A DNA stretch of 64,000 bases from Astragalus membranaceus (taxonomy: Eukaryota; Streptophyta; Magnoliopsida; Fabales; Fabaceae): positions 129,336,182 to 129,400,181 of the forward strand of contig CM076846.1 of the NCBI GenBank assembly GCA_039519185.1. The letters run 5' to 3'. The translations under genes were made by a program, and so were the position numbers. Positions 23,482 through 35,378 of the stretch are shown piece by piece. Within the stretch, counting starts at the first letter, position 1, and every line of letters begins with the position of its first letter. The notes beneath the pieces are model-generated. The model ran no database searches. It was not told the DNA's origin and was given only the letters and a program-made list of their open reading frames with translations.

Positions 23482-24044
23482 ATCCCCCACATATTTCAAA
23501 AGTTTAGAAGTGAATAAAGAGAAAGAAGTTTCCTGGGTTAACATCGTAGATGTAATGCATCGGAGCTGTATAGCAAGCTATGGAACCAGTCCTAGACAGA
23601 TAAAACATAACATACAGTGAATTGGTTTAGCAAGCTATGGAACCCAAGACACATATTATATGTTAGAGGTTTCACTATCACATTACACCCCCACAATTCT
23701 TGCTGTTTCCGCGGTGGTGCGCTACTAGGCCCTGCGCGTGCTCGGTATTCATGAGTGCTCTAGAGACCTCGCCAGGATCTCATGCAAGCGGCCTCACTTG
23801 ACACTCATATAGGTGATTTCATCAAGTGTATGCTGCAAGTCATACACCATCCATAAGGACTATGAAAATCATTAAAAGCTTTAAGTTTTATCCTTTTAAC
23901 CATGCAGTCTAGCACAATCACAATAACACCATAGGAAGGGACAATAATGAAATTAATTACTTGAATTAATTTCCAGTGCTAGCACTATCAAGAAGTAATT
24001 TGTTTTTACCACATTGAACCTTATTCATGGGATCTTCAATCACA

Positions 24045-24160
24045 AAGGTTGGGTTACCATCACTTCTTAATATCAATTGGCTTTAGTCCCATTCCCCTCG
24101 ATGTTTCACATATCATTTTCTTCCCTAAGGGTTTTTCAGAAGATTGATGACATTTACTTC
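24045..24160 (-). pseudogene. remnant of copia RNase H C-terminus
   Basis: Minus-strand translation gives [19 protein letters not shown] and a stop after KK, the same ending as copia element 2 at 52995-53079. It is the only recognised coding remnant in element 3 and shows descent from an autonomous relative. Confidence 0.85.
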
Positions 24161-24199
24161 TGATTTCACATAAATTAAGGACATAATCCTTCTCATTTA

Positions 24200-27100
24200 T
24201 TTGTAGCTACTTTACACAACTATGGAAGACACTATTTCTTCCATAAAGGAATATTGACCAAGACGTCTCTTTAGTCAATCAATTTCATATATCACAAAGT
24301 CTTGATAGTAACAAACTCATTCTCTTATATTATCAAGCTTTGAGTAATAACCTTAATTTCAATAAGGTAATTTATGCAGGTCTACTTAGAAAATCTCTAA
24401 GTGACAACCATAGTATAGCTCTACTTAGAAAATTTCTAAGTGACAACCATTCATAAATAAATCCACTTTTAGATTTATTTTCTTGTGAATCAAACATGGC
24501 TATCATCATAGTATCATTGAAATACAATGGGTATTCACTATATATAGTGACATAGCCTATGATGCCTCAATAGATAATTATCAAACATGGCTATCATCAT
24601 AGTGTCATCGAAATACAATGGATACTGTATATAGTGACATAGCCTATGATGCCTCAATAGATAATTATATATAAACGCTTAGTAATTTCTAAGCCACATC
24701 ACTTTCATAACATACTTATACATACAGGTCTGCTTAGAAAATTTTCAAGCGACAACATTTCCATAAAATATTTATGGATTTTCACAAGTATGTTATTGAT
24801 GTCTCATACATTTAAATATCAGTAAGTGGTCTCAAAAATATGTATATTACATATATCCAAACAAGATTCCTATAACTGATAATTTATCCATTTTTTTTTA
24901 ATCTGAAAGACTTGTTATAGTATGTCACTTGAACATGTCAAAGGTGATTTGCATTAACGGTTAAACCTTGTCACACCTGCTACATGTCTCTAATGCACTT
25001 TCTCATGAGACTAAATAATGTAGTTACCAGGCATAGCATAACAAGGGAACTCTTAAAAAATTCATTTTCACATGAAGCATGAATCGAAGATCAACCCCCA
25101 CAATGCCTCACACAACATAACAATCAAAATCAAAAGTAATATATCATATATTAATAAAATGAAAATATTACTTGCAAATTGAAACTCTATATAAACAATT
25201 CGCATTATATTGAGTTCAAATCGTTAGCAGATTTGTGTGCATATAATTCCTTTGATAGGATCTACTTCAGTTTCATATTATTGTACCAATATGATATAAA
25301 GGACAATTTAGTAATTGCAAAAATAGTTCACATTTCATAATACACACAACATGCTTACATTAAACTCAATAAACAAAAACCTTCCAATAAAATTGGTATA
25401 TATTCTCAGATAATGTAGCAGGTTTGTTTCTATTTCCTTTTGACTAATTGTTAGAGTCATAAAGGATATTTAATTTCAAGGTATCTAAATTCTAAGGTAT
25501 ATCAGAATAAGTTTTTGGTCATAGAGTTATACAACCATACTTCCTTATGGTCTGGTATCGCAAATTACACTTTATTCATAGTGTGACTTTCACATCAAAG
25601 TTTAGAAAAATTATTTAATATGAATAATTACTTCATTGATATATACATTGACACATTAGCAATGAGAAATTATCAGTGAAATATCAATTATTAAATTTGA
25701 CAAATGCAATTATGCTCAGCAAGAAGGTGCAATATCTAATTACTTCCTACTAACAGTAGGTATCTGTTTTGAGCTCTATACATCACAAAAGTGCACACTA
25801 TCTCTTATCAAGTTTTAGCATATTGTGGTCGAAGGTTCTATCATAGGGGTTGAAGGTTCTATCTTCATGCTATGCATATATAAGTTCCAGTAATTATAAA
25901 CAGAACTATCAAGTCATATAAGAAATTGTATATCTATAACTCTCTCTAAATAAATTCTTCATGGCACACAATGAAGCTATTTCAATAAAAGGAAAATGTG
26001 ACACACCAATGTGGGATAGCCTTGATATCTAAAAGTCATTTGACAACAGGTTGCACAAAGAAGCACAGTGACAAGGCAAGAGTTATACTTAAAATTGCTT
26101 CAAAAAGGAGACTTTGTTAAACACATAAATTGTTTGTCAGATTCCATAGCATGATGACATATTAGTATGTGAAATGTTGGGTCGAACTCTGTATGTATAA
26201 GTTGGTTCGAATATGTTGGGTCGAATTCTATAGGTATATATAAGTTGGTTCGAATATGTTGCGTCGAACTCTACATATCATACAGCCAATATGCATAAGA
26301 TGGATTCAAAAGCATTATCAGATGTTTCAGTGTTGATAAAGAAAATCCCGACTAATAACCTATAAGTCACAAAAACCAAGACATAGTATTTGGTAGGAAA
26401 GGACAACATGATAAAATTAATGCACTAGAGCCAATCAATTAATCAATCATTTCAATCAATAATAAGAATCCTTTTAAGTAAGCATCAGTCGAACTCTTAT
26501 GAACAAATGCAAATATTTAATTTCACAATTAATTTTCTTAGCTCCTAATGTAAAGTCATGGTGCCACTTTTGACCGTAAACCTAGCCAAACAAAAGTGCA
26601 AAGAAAGAACATGAAGAAAGATGAGAACCTGGTGTCGTCATCGACGTTTGATACCTTAAGGACGAAGAATTCACCCCGTCATCATCATTCTTCTCGTTCA
26701 TTCTCTTTGTAACTTTTCGCTTTAAAGTCTGGTGTGGTCATCGACGTTTGATACCTTAAGGACGAAGAATTCACCCTGTCATCATCATTCTTCTCGTTCA
26801 TTCTCTTTGTAAATTTTTCTCTTTAAAGTCTGCTATAAAAATTGGCACAGATTTTGGGGAGCACAACAAAGTCAGAAAAATTAATGAAATGCTTAGAACA
26901 ATATTTTGGGAATCATTTCATTTGAACCATGTACGATATAGCAATCATAATAAACTCAGATTTTGGAACAGAAGGAAGCAAACAATGTTAAATGGGTAAT
27001 ATATGAGTTCTAATATGATAAGAATGAAGCAATAATTTTGCAAGCAACAGTATTTATCTGTGGTGCCTTCGGAACAAAATTAAATAAATAGTTTTGTTCC

Positions 27101-27399
27101 ACTCTACAACAGAATTGTACTTCGTTCCAAAAAATATTCGAAGTGAATTAGAAACCCTTTTAATTGATTGTAAGATATATTGAGTCTTTTCAGGTGGAAA
27201 TCACACACTGATGATAACAACAATATAACTAGATATTCAGAATATATTGTTTTAGTAGTGTCCAATCGACTCATGTGACCAAGAACTTATCAAAAATTGC
27301 AAACAACACAACAAGCATAGTTAAGGAGACTTATCTTCCACGAAAGACCTTGCAGTCACGGTACTTCGGACAAAACTAGCACGCATAAATTCTTCAGAT
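24200..27399. other. noncoding interior of copia element 3
   Basis: AT-rich, no gag or pol. It holds short tandem duplications: a unit of about 90 bp at 24487-24668 (CATGGCTATCATCATAGT), a unit at 24377-24450 (CTACTTAGAAAAT), GGGTCGAA/GTTGGTTCGAATATG repeats at 26175-26275, and a unit of about 105 bp at 26630-26830 (CATCGACGTTTGATACC). The segment next to the 5' LTR (27381-27399 on minus: ATCTGAAGAATTTATGCGT) resembles the position after the 5' LTR of element 2. Confidence 0.7.
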
Positions 27400-28357
27400 T
27401 GTTGTCGTATATTCAAATACAGATGCTGTCGAATTTCACAGAGACAGCAGTAGCCAGAATTGTAAGTGCAGCAGTAGTCGAATAATGCAAAAGCTGCTGA
27501 AGTAGTCGAAGGTGCAAGGGCTGCTGTAGTTGAATTGCAGTTGTAGAAGAATTTGCGATGACTGTTGTGTTCAAATCTGCAGAGACAGCTGCATAGATGG
27601 AAGCAGTCGAACCTGCAGCGACGGAAGCAGTCGAACCTGCAGTGACAGAAGCAGTCGAACCTGCAGTGACAGAGGCAGTCGAATCTGCAGAGACAGCTGT
27701 GGTCGAATTTATTGCTGCTGTCGAATTTGTCAAGAGACAGAGATGCTGCGAACCAAACCTGCGAACAAAGAAGAGTTAGAAAATAACCGGAGGCGTCTTT
27801 CGACTGCCCTGAAGAATTTATCCGCCTCTACAGCGCAAATTCCCCGAGGTACAACCGGCTCTTCTCAATCGCAGTAGCGAAAGAGGTATCCGAACTAGCA
27901 AGAGTAACATGATATGGAATCGGGAGATGAACCCAGGAGAGTGATATTTAGAAGGAGTGAAAATGGCTCTCTCCTCTTTCTTCAAGGCCAATGGAGAACG
28001 CCTATATAGGCTTTCAGAGATAGCCGTTTGAAGCATAGGCTCCAGCCATTTAATAGCCAGTCAACAACCGTTATAAAATAAATTGTAATCAAACCGGTTT
28101 ATTTTTGCAGTTACGGAATGGATTGGTTTAAATGATAATAGATGTTAAACGAAAATAACAGTTACAAAATAAAGGAAATTAAATTTCATTTTTCGACTAA
28201 AACTGGGAAGAACATCTGCAACCCATTTCGACCAAAACTGGGAAGGATATTCTGTGTCGAAATGTTTGTCTATGTCGAAATATATTTGTTTTGAGTCGAA
28301 AATATTTGTTTGTCGAAATTCACTTAGAAGTTTTGAAATATCACAAAATTTACAACA
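27400..28357 (-). repeat. LTR (5' in element orientation) of copia element 3
   Basis: 958 bp, about ten substitutions from the partner at 22524-23481 and no length difference. Confidence 0.9.
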
Positions 28358-28943
28358 GTAATGACTTCTCTTTTAATTTTGAACTCTTTTTTGACTTTTG
28401 CCGCACTTAGAACGTGGCATCGACTCCAAATGCAACGGTCACCAGTCACTATCGTCATTTGATTTTATTGAATGATGTTGAAAAGAATCTCTGATCGACT
28501 CCAACTGCAACTGTCACCGGCCACTATCGTAATTTCATATTTATTACTGTCTCATTGGTTTCAGTGATCAGTGAGCTCCAAGTGGTATTTTTTTTTATAC
28601 TCCATCTGTTCTCTTTTTTAAACAAAATTAACTACTTTTGCGGTGATTAAGAAAATTAATTAAGTGCATTAATTGTCTAGTTTTCATACAAAAAGTTAAG
28701 CAAATTTACTAAATTAACCTTTTTAATATTTATTGAAAAGAATTTCTCATTTGATTTTATTCTTAGTAGTGGTAAACATCGGAACCTGCAAAAAAATAAA
28801 ATGCTTCCAAGTATTTGTAGCATCAGTATGATTTCCAACACACCAAATGTAGGTATTCTTGAGATATTTATGAGACAAAACCCCCTGACCCAAAGTTTAT
28901 CCTTATCATAGAGTATGCTTCATAATATAATGATTACCGTTAG

Positions 28944-29277
28944 GGTCTTTTTTTTTTATACCCCCACCCATCACCATATACCCCCATCAAATATGAAAAT
29001 CCTGAAATATCTCCGATAATTTTGACTCAATCGGATTTACCTTATAAATAGGTAAATCCGATTTGAGATTAATCAAAAGCGGATATACCTCACTGAAGCT
29101 ATATCCGATTTTCCCCCACTAATTCTAATCGGATATACGTAAATCCGCATTTTAGTTTTGTGAATCGGATCTACCTCTCCAAAGATAGATCTGATTTAAG
29201 TCAATTTTACAAGGGGTATTTTCGTCTTAAAATTTATTGTGGGGGTATATAGGGAGATGATGGGGTAAAAAAAAACC
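28944..29277. mobile_element. MITE with TATACCCCCAC termini
   Basis: 334 bp, starting GGTCTTTTTT and ending AAAAAAAAACC. Both ends carry TATACCCCCAC-type sequence in inverted orientation, and the middle has hairpins of AATCGGAT/ATCCGATT type. Flanks TTACCGTTAG (28934-28943) and TTACCGTTAA (29278-29287) match 9 of 10 and correspond to a single TTACCGTTAG in copy 1 near 9659. The 9-10 bp duplication suggests a Mutator-type MITE. Confidence 0.85.
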
Positions 29278-29495
29278 TTACCGTTAAAGGTGTCGGTCTG
29301 GCCCGCATCGGCCATCCTGATTGGCTCGTGGGCTTTATCATGTTTTGTTCAATTCGGGTCTAAAGAACTACACCAGAAAAGGTTTAATGGGAGTAATGTT
29401 TACTATTTTTTTTTCCAATAAATAAACTTGGAAATTTGAGGCTTCTCTCTCTTTTTTTGATAAAATATATGAGACTTCTCTGTGTCAGCTTCATC

Positions 29496-29570
29496 TCACT
29501 GTAGTTTTCATAAAGCATCTGAATGGCTTCTAGACATTGGTTAATGTTGGTCAAATTGTACCGACTCTTT
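29496..29570 (+). repeat. left arm of a 75-bp inverted repeat
   Basis: Matches the reverse complement of 34293-34368 with a few mismatches (CTTCTAGACATTGGTTA, TTGTACCGACTCTTT). The arms are 4.7 kb apart and enclose a Helitron-like end, the PMD gene and its flanks. It could be the terminal repeat of a larger element or two copies of one dispersed repeat. Confidence 0.75.
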
Positions 29571-29574
29571 CAAA

Positions 29575-30900
29575 CTAGCCTCGTTTCCCGTGCGATGCAC
29601 GGGTGAGCTAATATCAATAGATGTAAATACATTAAATCAAATCATTAATCTTGTGAAAATGTGACTATTGATTAGTGATAGTTTAGTAAATCTATTTATT
29701 TTTTCTATGAATCCAAGAAAACTAAATGCATAAAACTATTATCCTTAATATGTGTAAAGGTAGTTATTTTTGTTTATAATTAAGTCCGAATGGAGTACAT
29801 CAATACATCATGCAGGGTTGAATAAAAACCACCATTAAATTAAAACACCTATACAAAGTTGAAAGAAAATGTTGGGGAGTTCTATCGTAAATGAGACATA
29901 AGTTCCCACGAAAAAAGTTAAATTATAAATATAAATTAAATAACAATATTATAAAATTAAAAATAAACTTTAACAAAGAGATTGGAATTGAACATCCACA
30001 CAAAGTCTAATTTTTTTTAATAACGTTACTATATTCATCAGAAATATAAAAACTTAACACATAATTAAAGAGAAAAGAAGACAACACAATTAGAAAGTGG
30101 AACACATACGCAGCTATCATGCCGAGTTTGATTTAAAACTAAACACCACTTTAAGTATGCTTCTAATACTCGTTGGTGACAAATTATAAAATAAAGAAGA
30201 AAACAACAATTTGGACATGTAAAAAAACACCAATTTGGACATGTAAAATTTTTTCTGCATCCTAAAGCACCTCAAAACACAATGCCTAGCATCATATTTT
30301 ACGTATTTTGTCACAAAAGTTTTTTGTTTTTCATCAAACAGGTTATTGAGGAACGAACTTCGCGTATTTGAACATCTAAATTTTATTCGGGACCCTAAAG
30401 TACCCCAAAATACAGTGTTAGCATCGCACTTTACGTATTTTGTCACAAACTTATGATTATTTTTTACCAAACCGGTTATTAATTACGAACAAACTTTTGG
30501 TATTTGAAGAGTTAATTATTTTTTTCTGAATCCTAAAGTACCCCAAAATATACCGCTTAACATTTCACTTTACGCATTTTGTTACAAAATATTTTTTTTA
30601 CACCATCAAGTACACAAAAGCACACTGTTTAACATATCACTTTACGTATTTTGTCATAAAATTAATTTTTTTTCACCGAATCGATTATTCAACAACAAAA
30701 TTTGCATATTTAAATATTTAAAATTTTTCGAGACTATAAAATACCCCTTAAAATATAAAAAAGAAAAAATGGAAAACCTTAAAATATAAAAGAAAAAAAA
30801 AACTGAAACCAAAAAGGAAAGAAGATAAAAAAAAGTGAAGTAATATAAAAGAAGAAACAAAAAAAAAAGAGGTAAAAAACTAAAAACAAAAAAAGGAAGT
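29575..30900 (-). mobile_element. probable Helitron 3' end and body
   Basis: On the minus strand a hairpin (CCCGTGC, loop, GCACGGG at 29587-29603) is followed after 8 bases by GGCTAG ending at 29575, with host T next. This is the Helitron 3'-end signature. The 5' end was not located, so the right limit is a guess based on where cyclin-flank paralogy resumes near 30950. Confidence 0.5.
30245..30760 (+). repeat. degenerate 135-bp tandem repeat
   Basis: Four to five units start near 30250, 30383, 30518, 30600 and 30724. They share TCCTAAAGTACCCCAAAATA and ACTTTACGTATTTTGTCACA. No coding potential. Such arrays occur inside plant Helitrons, consistent with the terminus at 29575. Confidence 0.75.
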
Positions 30901-31331
30901 TGGTGCCAACATTGACAATCCCTTGGAATAGTTAGATGTCATGCTTATGTTCAAGAATAGGTAATTCTTCTTAGTATTGGACCCAAATTCACAATGTGCA
31001 TTCAACGCTGGCATAAGTCTTCGGCCATCAATTTTCCCACACCCCTCCCTACTCACCCCACACCCCCAAACCCCCTAACACCCAAAAATACTCTTAACTC
31101 AAAAACACTTTTTCTCCCTCTCAAACCCCTCACACCCACCAAATACACTCCCAGCCGAAACCCTCTCCCTCACACTCTTCGACTTCTCCCTCTCCCAAAC
31201 CCACTTAATCTTCGATTTCAAGTTCCAATCTCGTAATCCACACATAAGATACACGATTACTCACTCTCTTCTCTTTGCATTTTGCTTGTTTTGTTGTGTT
31301 TATGCTTTTTTCCACTATGCAAATCGCGAAG

Positions 31332-31510
31332 CATTCGGTTGAGGTCCACCGAATGCGTTCTGGGGAAGATGACTCATGAAAGCATTCGGTTGAGCCCTCC
31401 CGAAAACTTTCGGTTAAGGTCAACCGAACGCTCTAAAACCTGAAACGTATTTTACACGTCCGGTTAGGGTCAACCGAATGTGTATTCGGGAACCCCAACC
31501 GAATCACTGT
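31332..31510. repeat. AACCGAA/TTCGGTT palindrome cluster, left
   Basis: At least six copies of TTCGGTT or AACCGAA, many paired as short hairpins such as ATTCGGT...ACCGAAT. Immediately upstream of the PMD gene. Confidence 0.8.
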
Positions 31511-31563
31511 TATTTTTTTCAAAAATTGTATTTTAATTTTTAAATTTGTTTTTTTTTTCAGTT

Positions 31564-33501
31564 ATGGCCAAGACCAGAGATGCTCATTCTCAGTCACAGC
31601 CTGAGCCTCGGGGAGCTAGGCCACCTATGACGGTTTCAAACCGTAAACGGAAGGAGGAAGCACGTGCTGCTGCTGCTGAGCCTAGCAAAGGTAGGAGTAG
31701 GCGTGCTGAGCAGCCCCCAGCTGTACACGAGGAGTACATTGATTATGATATTGAGAGAGACGCTTACCATCCTGCAGTTGACCTGGCTGGTCCTGCTGAG
31801 GACTTTAGTGCTGTTCATGTTCAGGAGGCTGCTCCTGTTGAGGATCCTGCAGCTCCTTCGTCTTCTGCACCTCCTTCCACTGCTGTTGCTCCTCGTGCCA
31901 CATTCCCTTTTCCTGGTGGCCCGGAGGATAGATCCGTGTTACCCACTTACGGGTCTCACATTGATAGATCCATATGGGAGGGCACTGTAAGTAATTTACT
32001 TTTTTCTTTAAATAATTTGATCATTAGTTTGTTTCCTTACTTTGGTTTAATATAGCATTTCATAATGCAGGATCGTGACCCCTTGAAGCTTGTTTCACAC
32101 GGGGTTCCACAGATAGAGACCCCTCATACAAACATTATTGATTTTCTAGAGCGTTCTAGACTGCTACCGTTGAGGGAGATTGGATTTCCAACTATCATTG
32201 GTGGGCTCGCCAATGCATTCATAGAGCAGTGGAAGCCGGATACATCATCATTTCCCCTCCCTATAGGTGAGATGACCATCCCTCTTGATGATGTCTCGAC
32301 ATTGCTCCACATCCCGGTTATGGGGAATTTTTATGATATGCCAGACTACACCAAAGCCGAGGGAGAGGCTTTGTTGATTCACTACTTGGGTGCAGACCCT
32401 CATGAGGCACATGAGCAGGCATATGGCTCAGGTTTATCTGTATCCCTCAAGTGGCTGAGGCAGGTGATGTACCCTAGGGCTATAGAGGAGGAGCGATGGG
32501 AGGATGCTGCTGGGGCTTATCTGCTTTACTTGTTGGGCTGGGGGGCTTTCGCTGACAAGTCAGGAAACAAGGTCGAGTTGGGATATCTGGGAGCTCTGGT
32601 TGACTTTGATGTTGCTGGTGGTTACACATGGGGAGGGATGGCCCTGGCCCATCTATACGCCCCGCTTGGGGACGCAAACAAGCCCAAAAATAAGCAGATG
32701 GGTGGCTACATGGCTCTACTTCAGGTATCTAATTTGTCCAGTTTATTTTGATGTTTACATGGCTCTATTATATTTAATTTGTCCAGTTTATTTTGATGTC
32801 TCTGTATGGTTACTAAATGCATTGATATATTCATTACAGGCATGGATCTTCGAGCACTTCCAGGGATCTCCCTTTGGCATAAAGACGGTGGACCAAGCTT
32901 ATGTTGAGACTCAGCCACGTGCGAAGAGGTGGGTTGTTGATACCACACTTTCGCTGCCCAGGCATGTTGTTCGACTATCCCTGGATAGGCTGCACCCTGA
33001 TGAGTTCACCTGGCAACCCTACACTGGCCATAGAGCTACCTGGCCCTTTGAGCTCATCAGTCTATTTAGAGGGCACTTAAGGAATGATGGCTGCATGGTG
33101 GCCTACATGCCAGATCGTGTCTTGAGACAGCTTGGGCATGTCCAGGGGATACCAGGGGTACGTTGCTTGGTTTGGGAAGGTCTCACACCCATTCCTTATG
33201 CCGTCTAATTATGTGGTACTGGAGGATGAGCCTGATACTAGACAGGTACGTGTCTTTTACATATTTTTCTATTAACTTTATTAGTTTTAAAATATGTACT
33301 TAATTAAAAAATTTTATCTCACAGGCCATGCCAGATGTGGTTCGGATGGTGGATGACATGGAGCGTGCGTTGGATGGTACCGTTCCACGAGACACCCAGC
33401 CATGGCAAGTACTCGAGGGTTTGAAGGCCCTCGTGAGGCCATTCCGTAGGCTTAGGAAGTATGGTTGTGTGTATAGTAGGAGGAGCCGGAACACACAGTA
33501 G
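31564..33501 (+). pseudogene. plant mobile domain (PMD) protein gene, one frameshift
   Basis: Four exons: 31564-31986, 32071-32724, 32840-33245, 33325-33501, GT-AG introns. The first exon encodes a basic, low-complexity tail (KRKEEARAAAAEPSKGRSRR) and an Asp/Pro-rich stretch. Exons 2-3 encode the aminotransferase-like plant mobile domain seen in MAIL1/MAIN and transposon-borne relatives: FPTIIGGLANAFIEQW, FPLPIGEMTIPLDDVSTLL, LLYLLGWGAFADKSG and a Trp-rich end. After HVQGIPG a run of four G (near 33158) puts the rest (WFGKVSHPFLMPSNYV and exon 4, ending RRSRNTQ) in another frame. With three G the product would be about 550 residues. It may be a recent pseudogene, a sequencing error, or splice near that G run. 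Confidence 0.8.
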
Positions 33502-33599
33502 GACTTTTTTTTGTATGGATATTATGGTTGTGTATATAGTAATTTATATTTCGGTTTACAGTTTAAAACACCTATTCTTTTTTTTGAAAGTTTTAAAAA

Positions 33600-33805
33600 C
33601 ACCAATTCGGTTTACAGTAGAATTTTTTTAAAAACATAATACCTAATCGGCTGCCCCTGTCCGAATAAATTTGGTTGGGGTTGTCCGAATATATTCGGTT
33701 GGGGCCAGTCGTACCTTTGAAAATTTGAAAAAGGGGCAGGTCTCAAAAAAATAACTGTTCGGTTCTGCCTAACCGAAAATATTCGGTCTACCCTAACTGA
33801 ATCGG
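33600..33805. repeat. AACCGAA/TTCGGTT palindrome cluster, right
   Basis: Counterpart of the left cluster: CCGAATATATTCGGTT and TTCGGTT...AACCGAA pairs. With the left cluster it brackets the PMD gene as subterminal repeats bracket a transposon gene. Confidence 0.75.
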
Positions 33806-34005
33806 TGAACTTAGCGCTTTTCATTAATGGCATATTGGTCATTTCGCAGGGCACTATTACAAAGTTGCCACTAACTCAGTGTGAACTTAGCGCTTTTCAT
33901 TAATGGCACATTGATCATTTCGACCTTGCTTTGTTACACTCAAACACGATCCTTTCATGCATTACACAAAAGCAAGGGCACTATTACAAAGTTGCCACTA
34001 ACTCA
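33805..34005 (+). repeat. interleaved direct repeats
   Basis: Unit A (GTGAACTTAGCGCTTTTCAT...) occurs at 33805-33846 and 33881-33922. Unit B (AGGGCACTATTACAAAGTTG...) occurs at 33848-33878 and 33975-34005. Order A-B-A-spacer-B. Noncoding. Confidence 0.85.
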
Positions 34006-34292
34006 AGTTTGTCAAGCGAAGTGTGTTAACATTTAACACTTATATTTATACAAATTTCAGTGTGAACTAGTTCATTCAAAGTATCAGTGCAATCTAAGCC
34101 CGTATAACTGTCTGTATGATTCAGATCGTTCGAAGTATACATGTGATGAGTCGCTAAAGTGAAAGTGTCAATTTGATCTCAGCCATTTAAAGTGTAGGCC
34201 TTGTTTGAGACAAAATTTGAAAGTTGTGATATACCCATAATAAGAGAAATTTTTATGTAAATTTGAGTCCACCACATTTTATCATTCCATAC

Positions 34293-34368
34293 AAAGAGTC
34301 GGTACAATTTGACCAACACTAACCAATGTCTAGAAGCCATTTAGATGCTTTATGAAAACTACACAGTG
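34293..34368 (-). repeat. right arm of a 75-bp inverted repeat
   Basis: Pairs with 29496-29570. Confidence 0.75.
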
Positions 34369-34563
34369 ACAATTTAGCAGTAATCATTCGGTACAAGAAT
34401 CTTTAGAGGGTTAAAAGACTTTCTCCAAGAATCAAGCAAGAAGACTACAACATTCTTGAGTTTCACAACAATGATTTGTAATCGTTTTCTCAATGACTAA
34501 ACTGAACGTGATCTAACACCGGAGATGTCTGGCATTGCCATCGGCATCTCCTAATGATTCACC
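34369..34563 (+). mobile_element. possible LINE 5' segment left of copia 2
   Basis: The copia element at 34564 is followed on its far side (54479) by LINE ORF1 sequence. This left flank, which ends ...TGATTCACC, is therefore inferred to be the LINE leader and first codons. The inference rests on position; the protein here is too short to recognise. Confidence 0.4.
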
Positions 34564-35360
34564 TGTTGTAAACTTTGCGATATTTCAAAATTTCTAAGTG
34601 ATTTTTGTGAAACAATAACATTTCGACAAGGACAAATATTTTCGACACAGAATATCCTTCTCAGCTTTGATCGAAATGAGTTGCAGATGTCCTTCCTAGT
34701 TTTGGTCGAACTGACTGGAGAAATGATTTGGTCGAAAACTGAAACTTAATTCCCTCTATTTTATAACTGACAGTTTCTTCCAAAGACTCCTTTTCTTTTA
34801 AACTCATTTATTCCGTAACCGCAGAGTTAAACCTTTTGATTACAATTGATTTTTGAAACGGTTTTTTGGCTGGCTATTGATTGCTGGAGCCTATGTCTCT
34901 AACAACTATTTTCTTAAAGCCTATATAAACAGTTTCGAGTTGCACTTGAAAAACATCATCAGAAAATTCATTTTCCACCTTTCTTGAAAAAGAGCTCTGG
35001 GTTGCTCTCCTGTTACGATCCAGTTCTTCTTGCTAGTTCTGATACCTCTTTCGCTACTGCGGTTGAGAAGACCCGGTTGTACCTCGGGGAATTTGCGCTG
35101 TAGAGGCGGATAAATTCTTCAGGGCAGTCGCAAGACGCCTCCGGTTGTTTAACTAACGTTTATTGTGTTCGCAGGTTTGTTCGCAACATTTCGACAGCAT
35201 CTTTCGACTGCAATTCTACTGCATATTTCGACTGCACAATTCTACTGCATATTTCGACTGCACAATTCTACTGCATATTTCTACTGCATAATTCAACTGC
35301 ATCATTCGACTGCATTTGTCTCAGTTGGTTCGACAGCAAATTTCAGCAATTTTCTCAACA
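34564..35360 (+). repeat. 5' LTR of copia element 2
   Basis: Starts TGTTGTAAAC, ends CTCAACA. Carries a 26-bp minisatellite near its 3' end, with one unit fewer than the 3' LTR. Confidence 0.9.
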
Positions 35361-35378
35361 ATCAGAAGAATTTATCCT

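Larger units (their letters stand above)
22524..28357 (-). mobile_element. non-autonomous copia element 3, reversed
   Basis: Two 958-bp LTRs (22524-23481 and 27400-28357), about 1% apart by eye, flanked by a GTAAT duplication (22519-22523, 28358-28362). Copy 1 has the uninterrupted site GAAGTTGTAATAACTTCT near 9450. On the minus strand the LTR starts TGTTGTAAATTTTG like copia element 2. The polypurine tract (complement of AATCCCCCACATA at 23480) and about 700 bp beyond match the 3' end of element 2. The rest of the 3.9-kb interior lacks gag-pol. Confidence 0.9.

Noticed and set aside
29587..29610. Helitron 3' end on the plus strand (hairpin followed by GAGCTAAT)
   Set aside because: The distance from hairpin to CTAA is only 4 bases. 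The minus-strand reading (8 bases then CTAG) fits better, though the choice is not certain.
34559..34563. Perfect 5-bp target duplication for copia 2
   Set aside because: Left TCACC and right ACCTC share only ACC; not claimed as intact.
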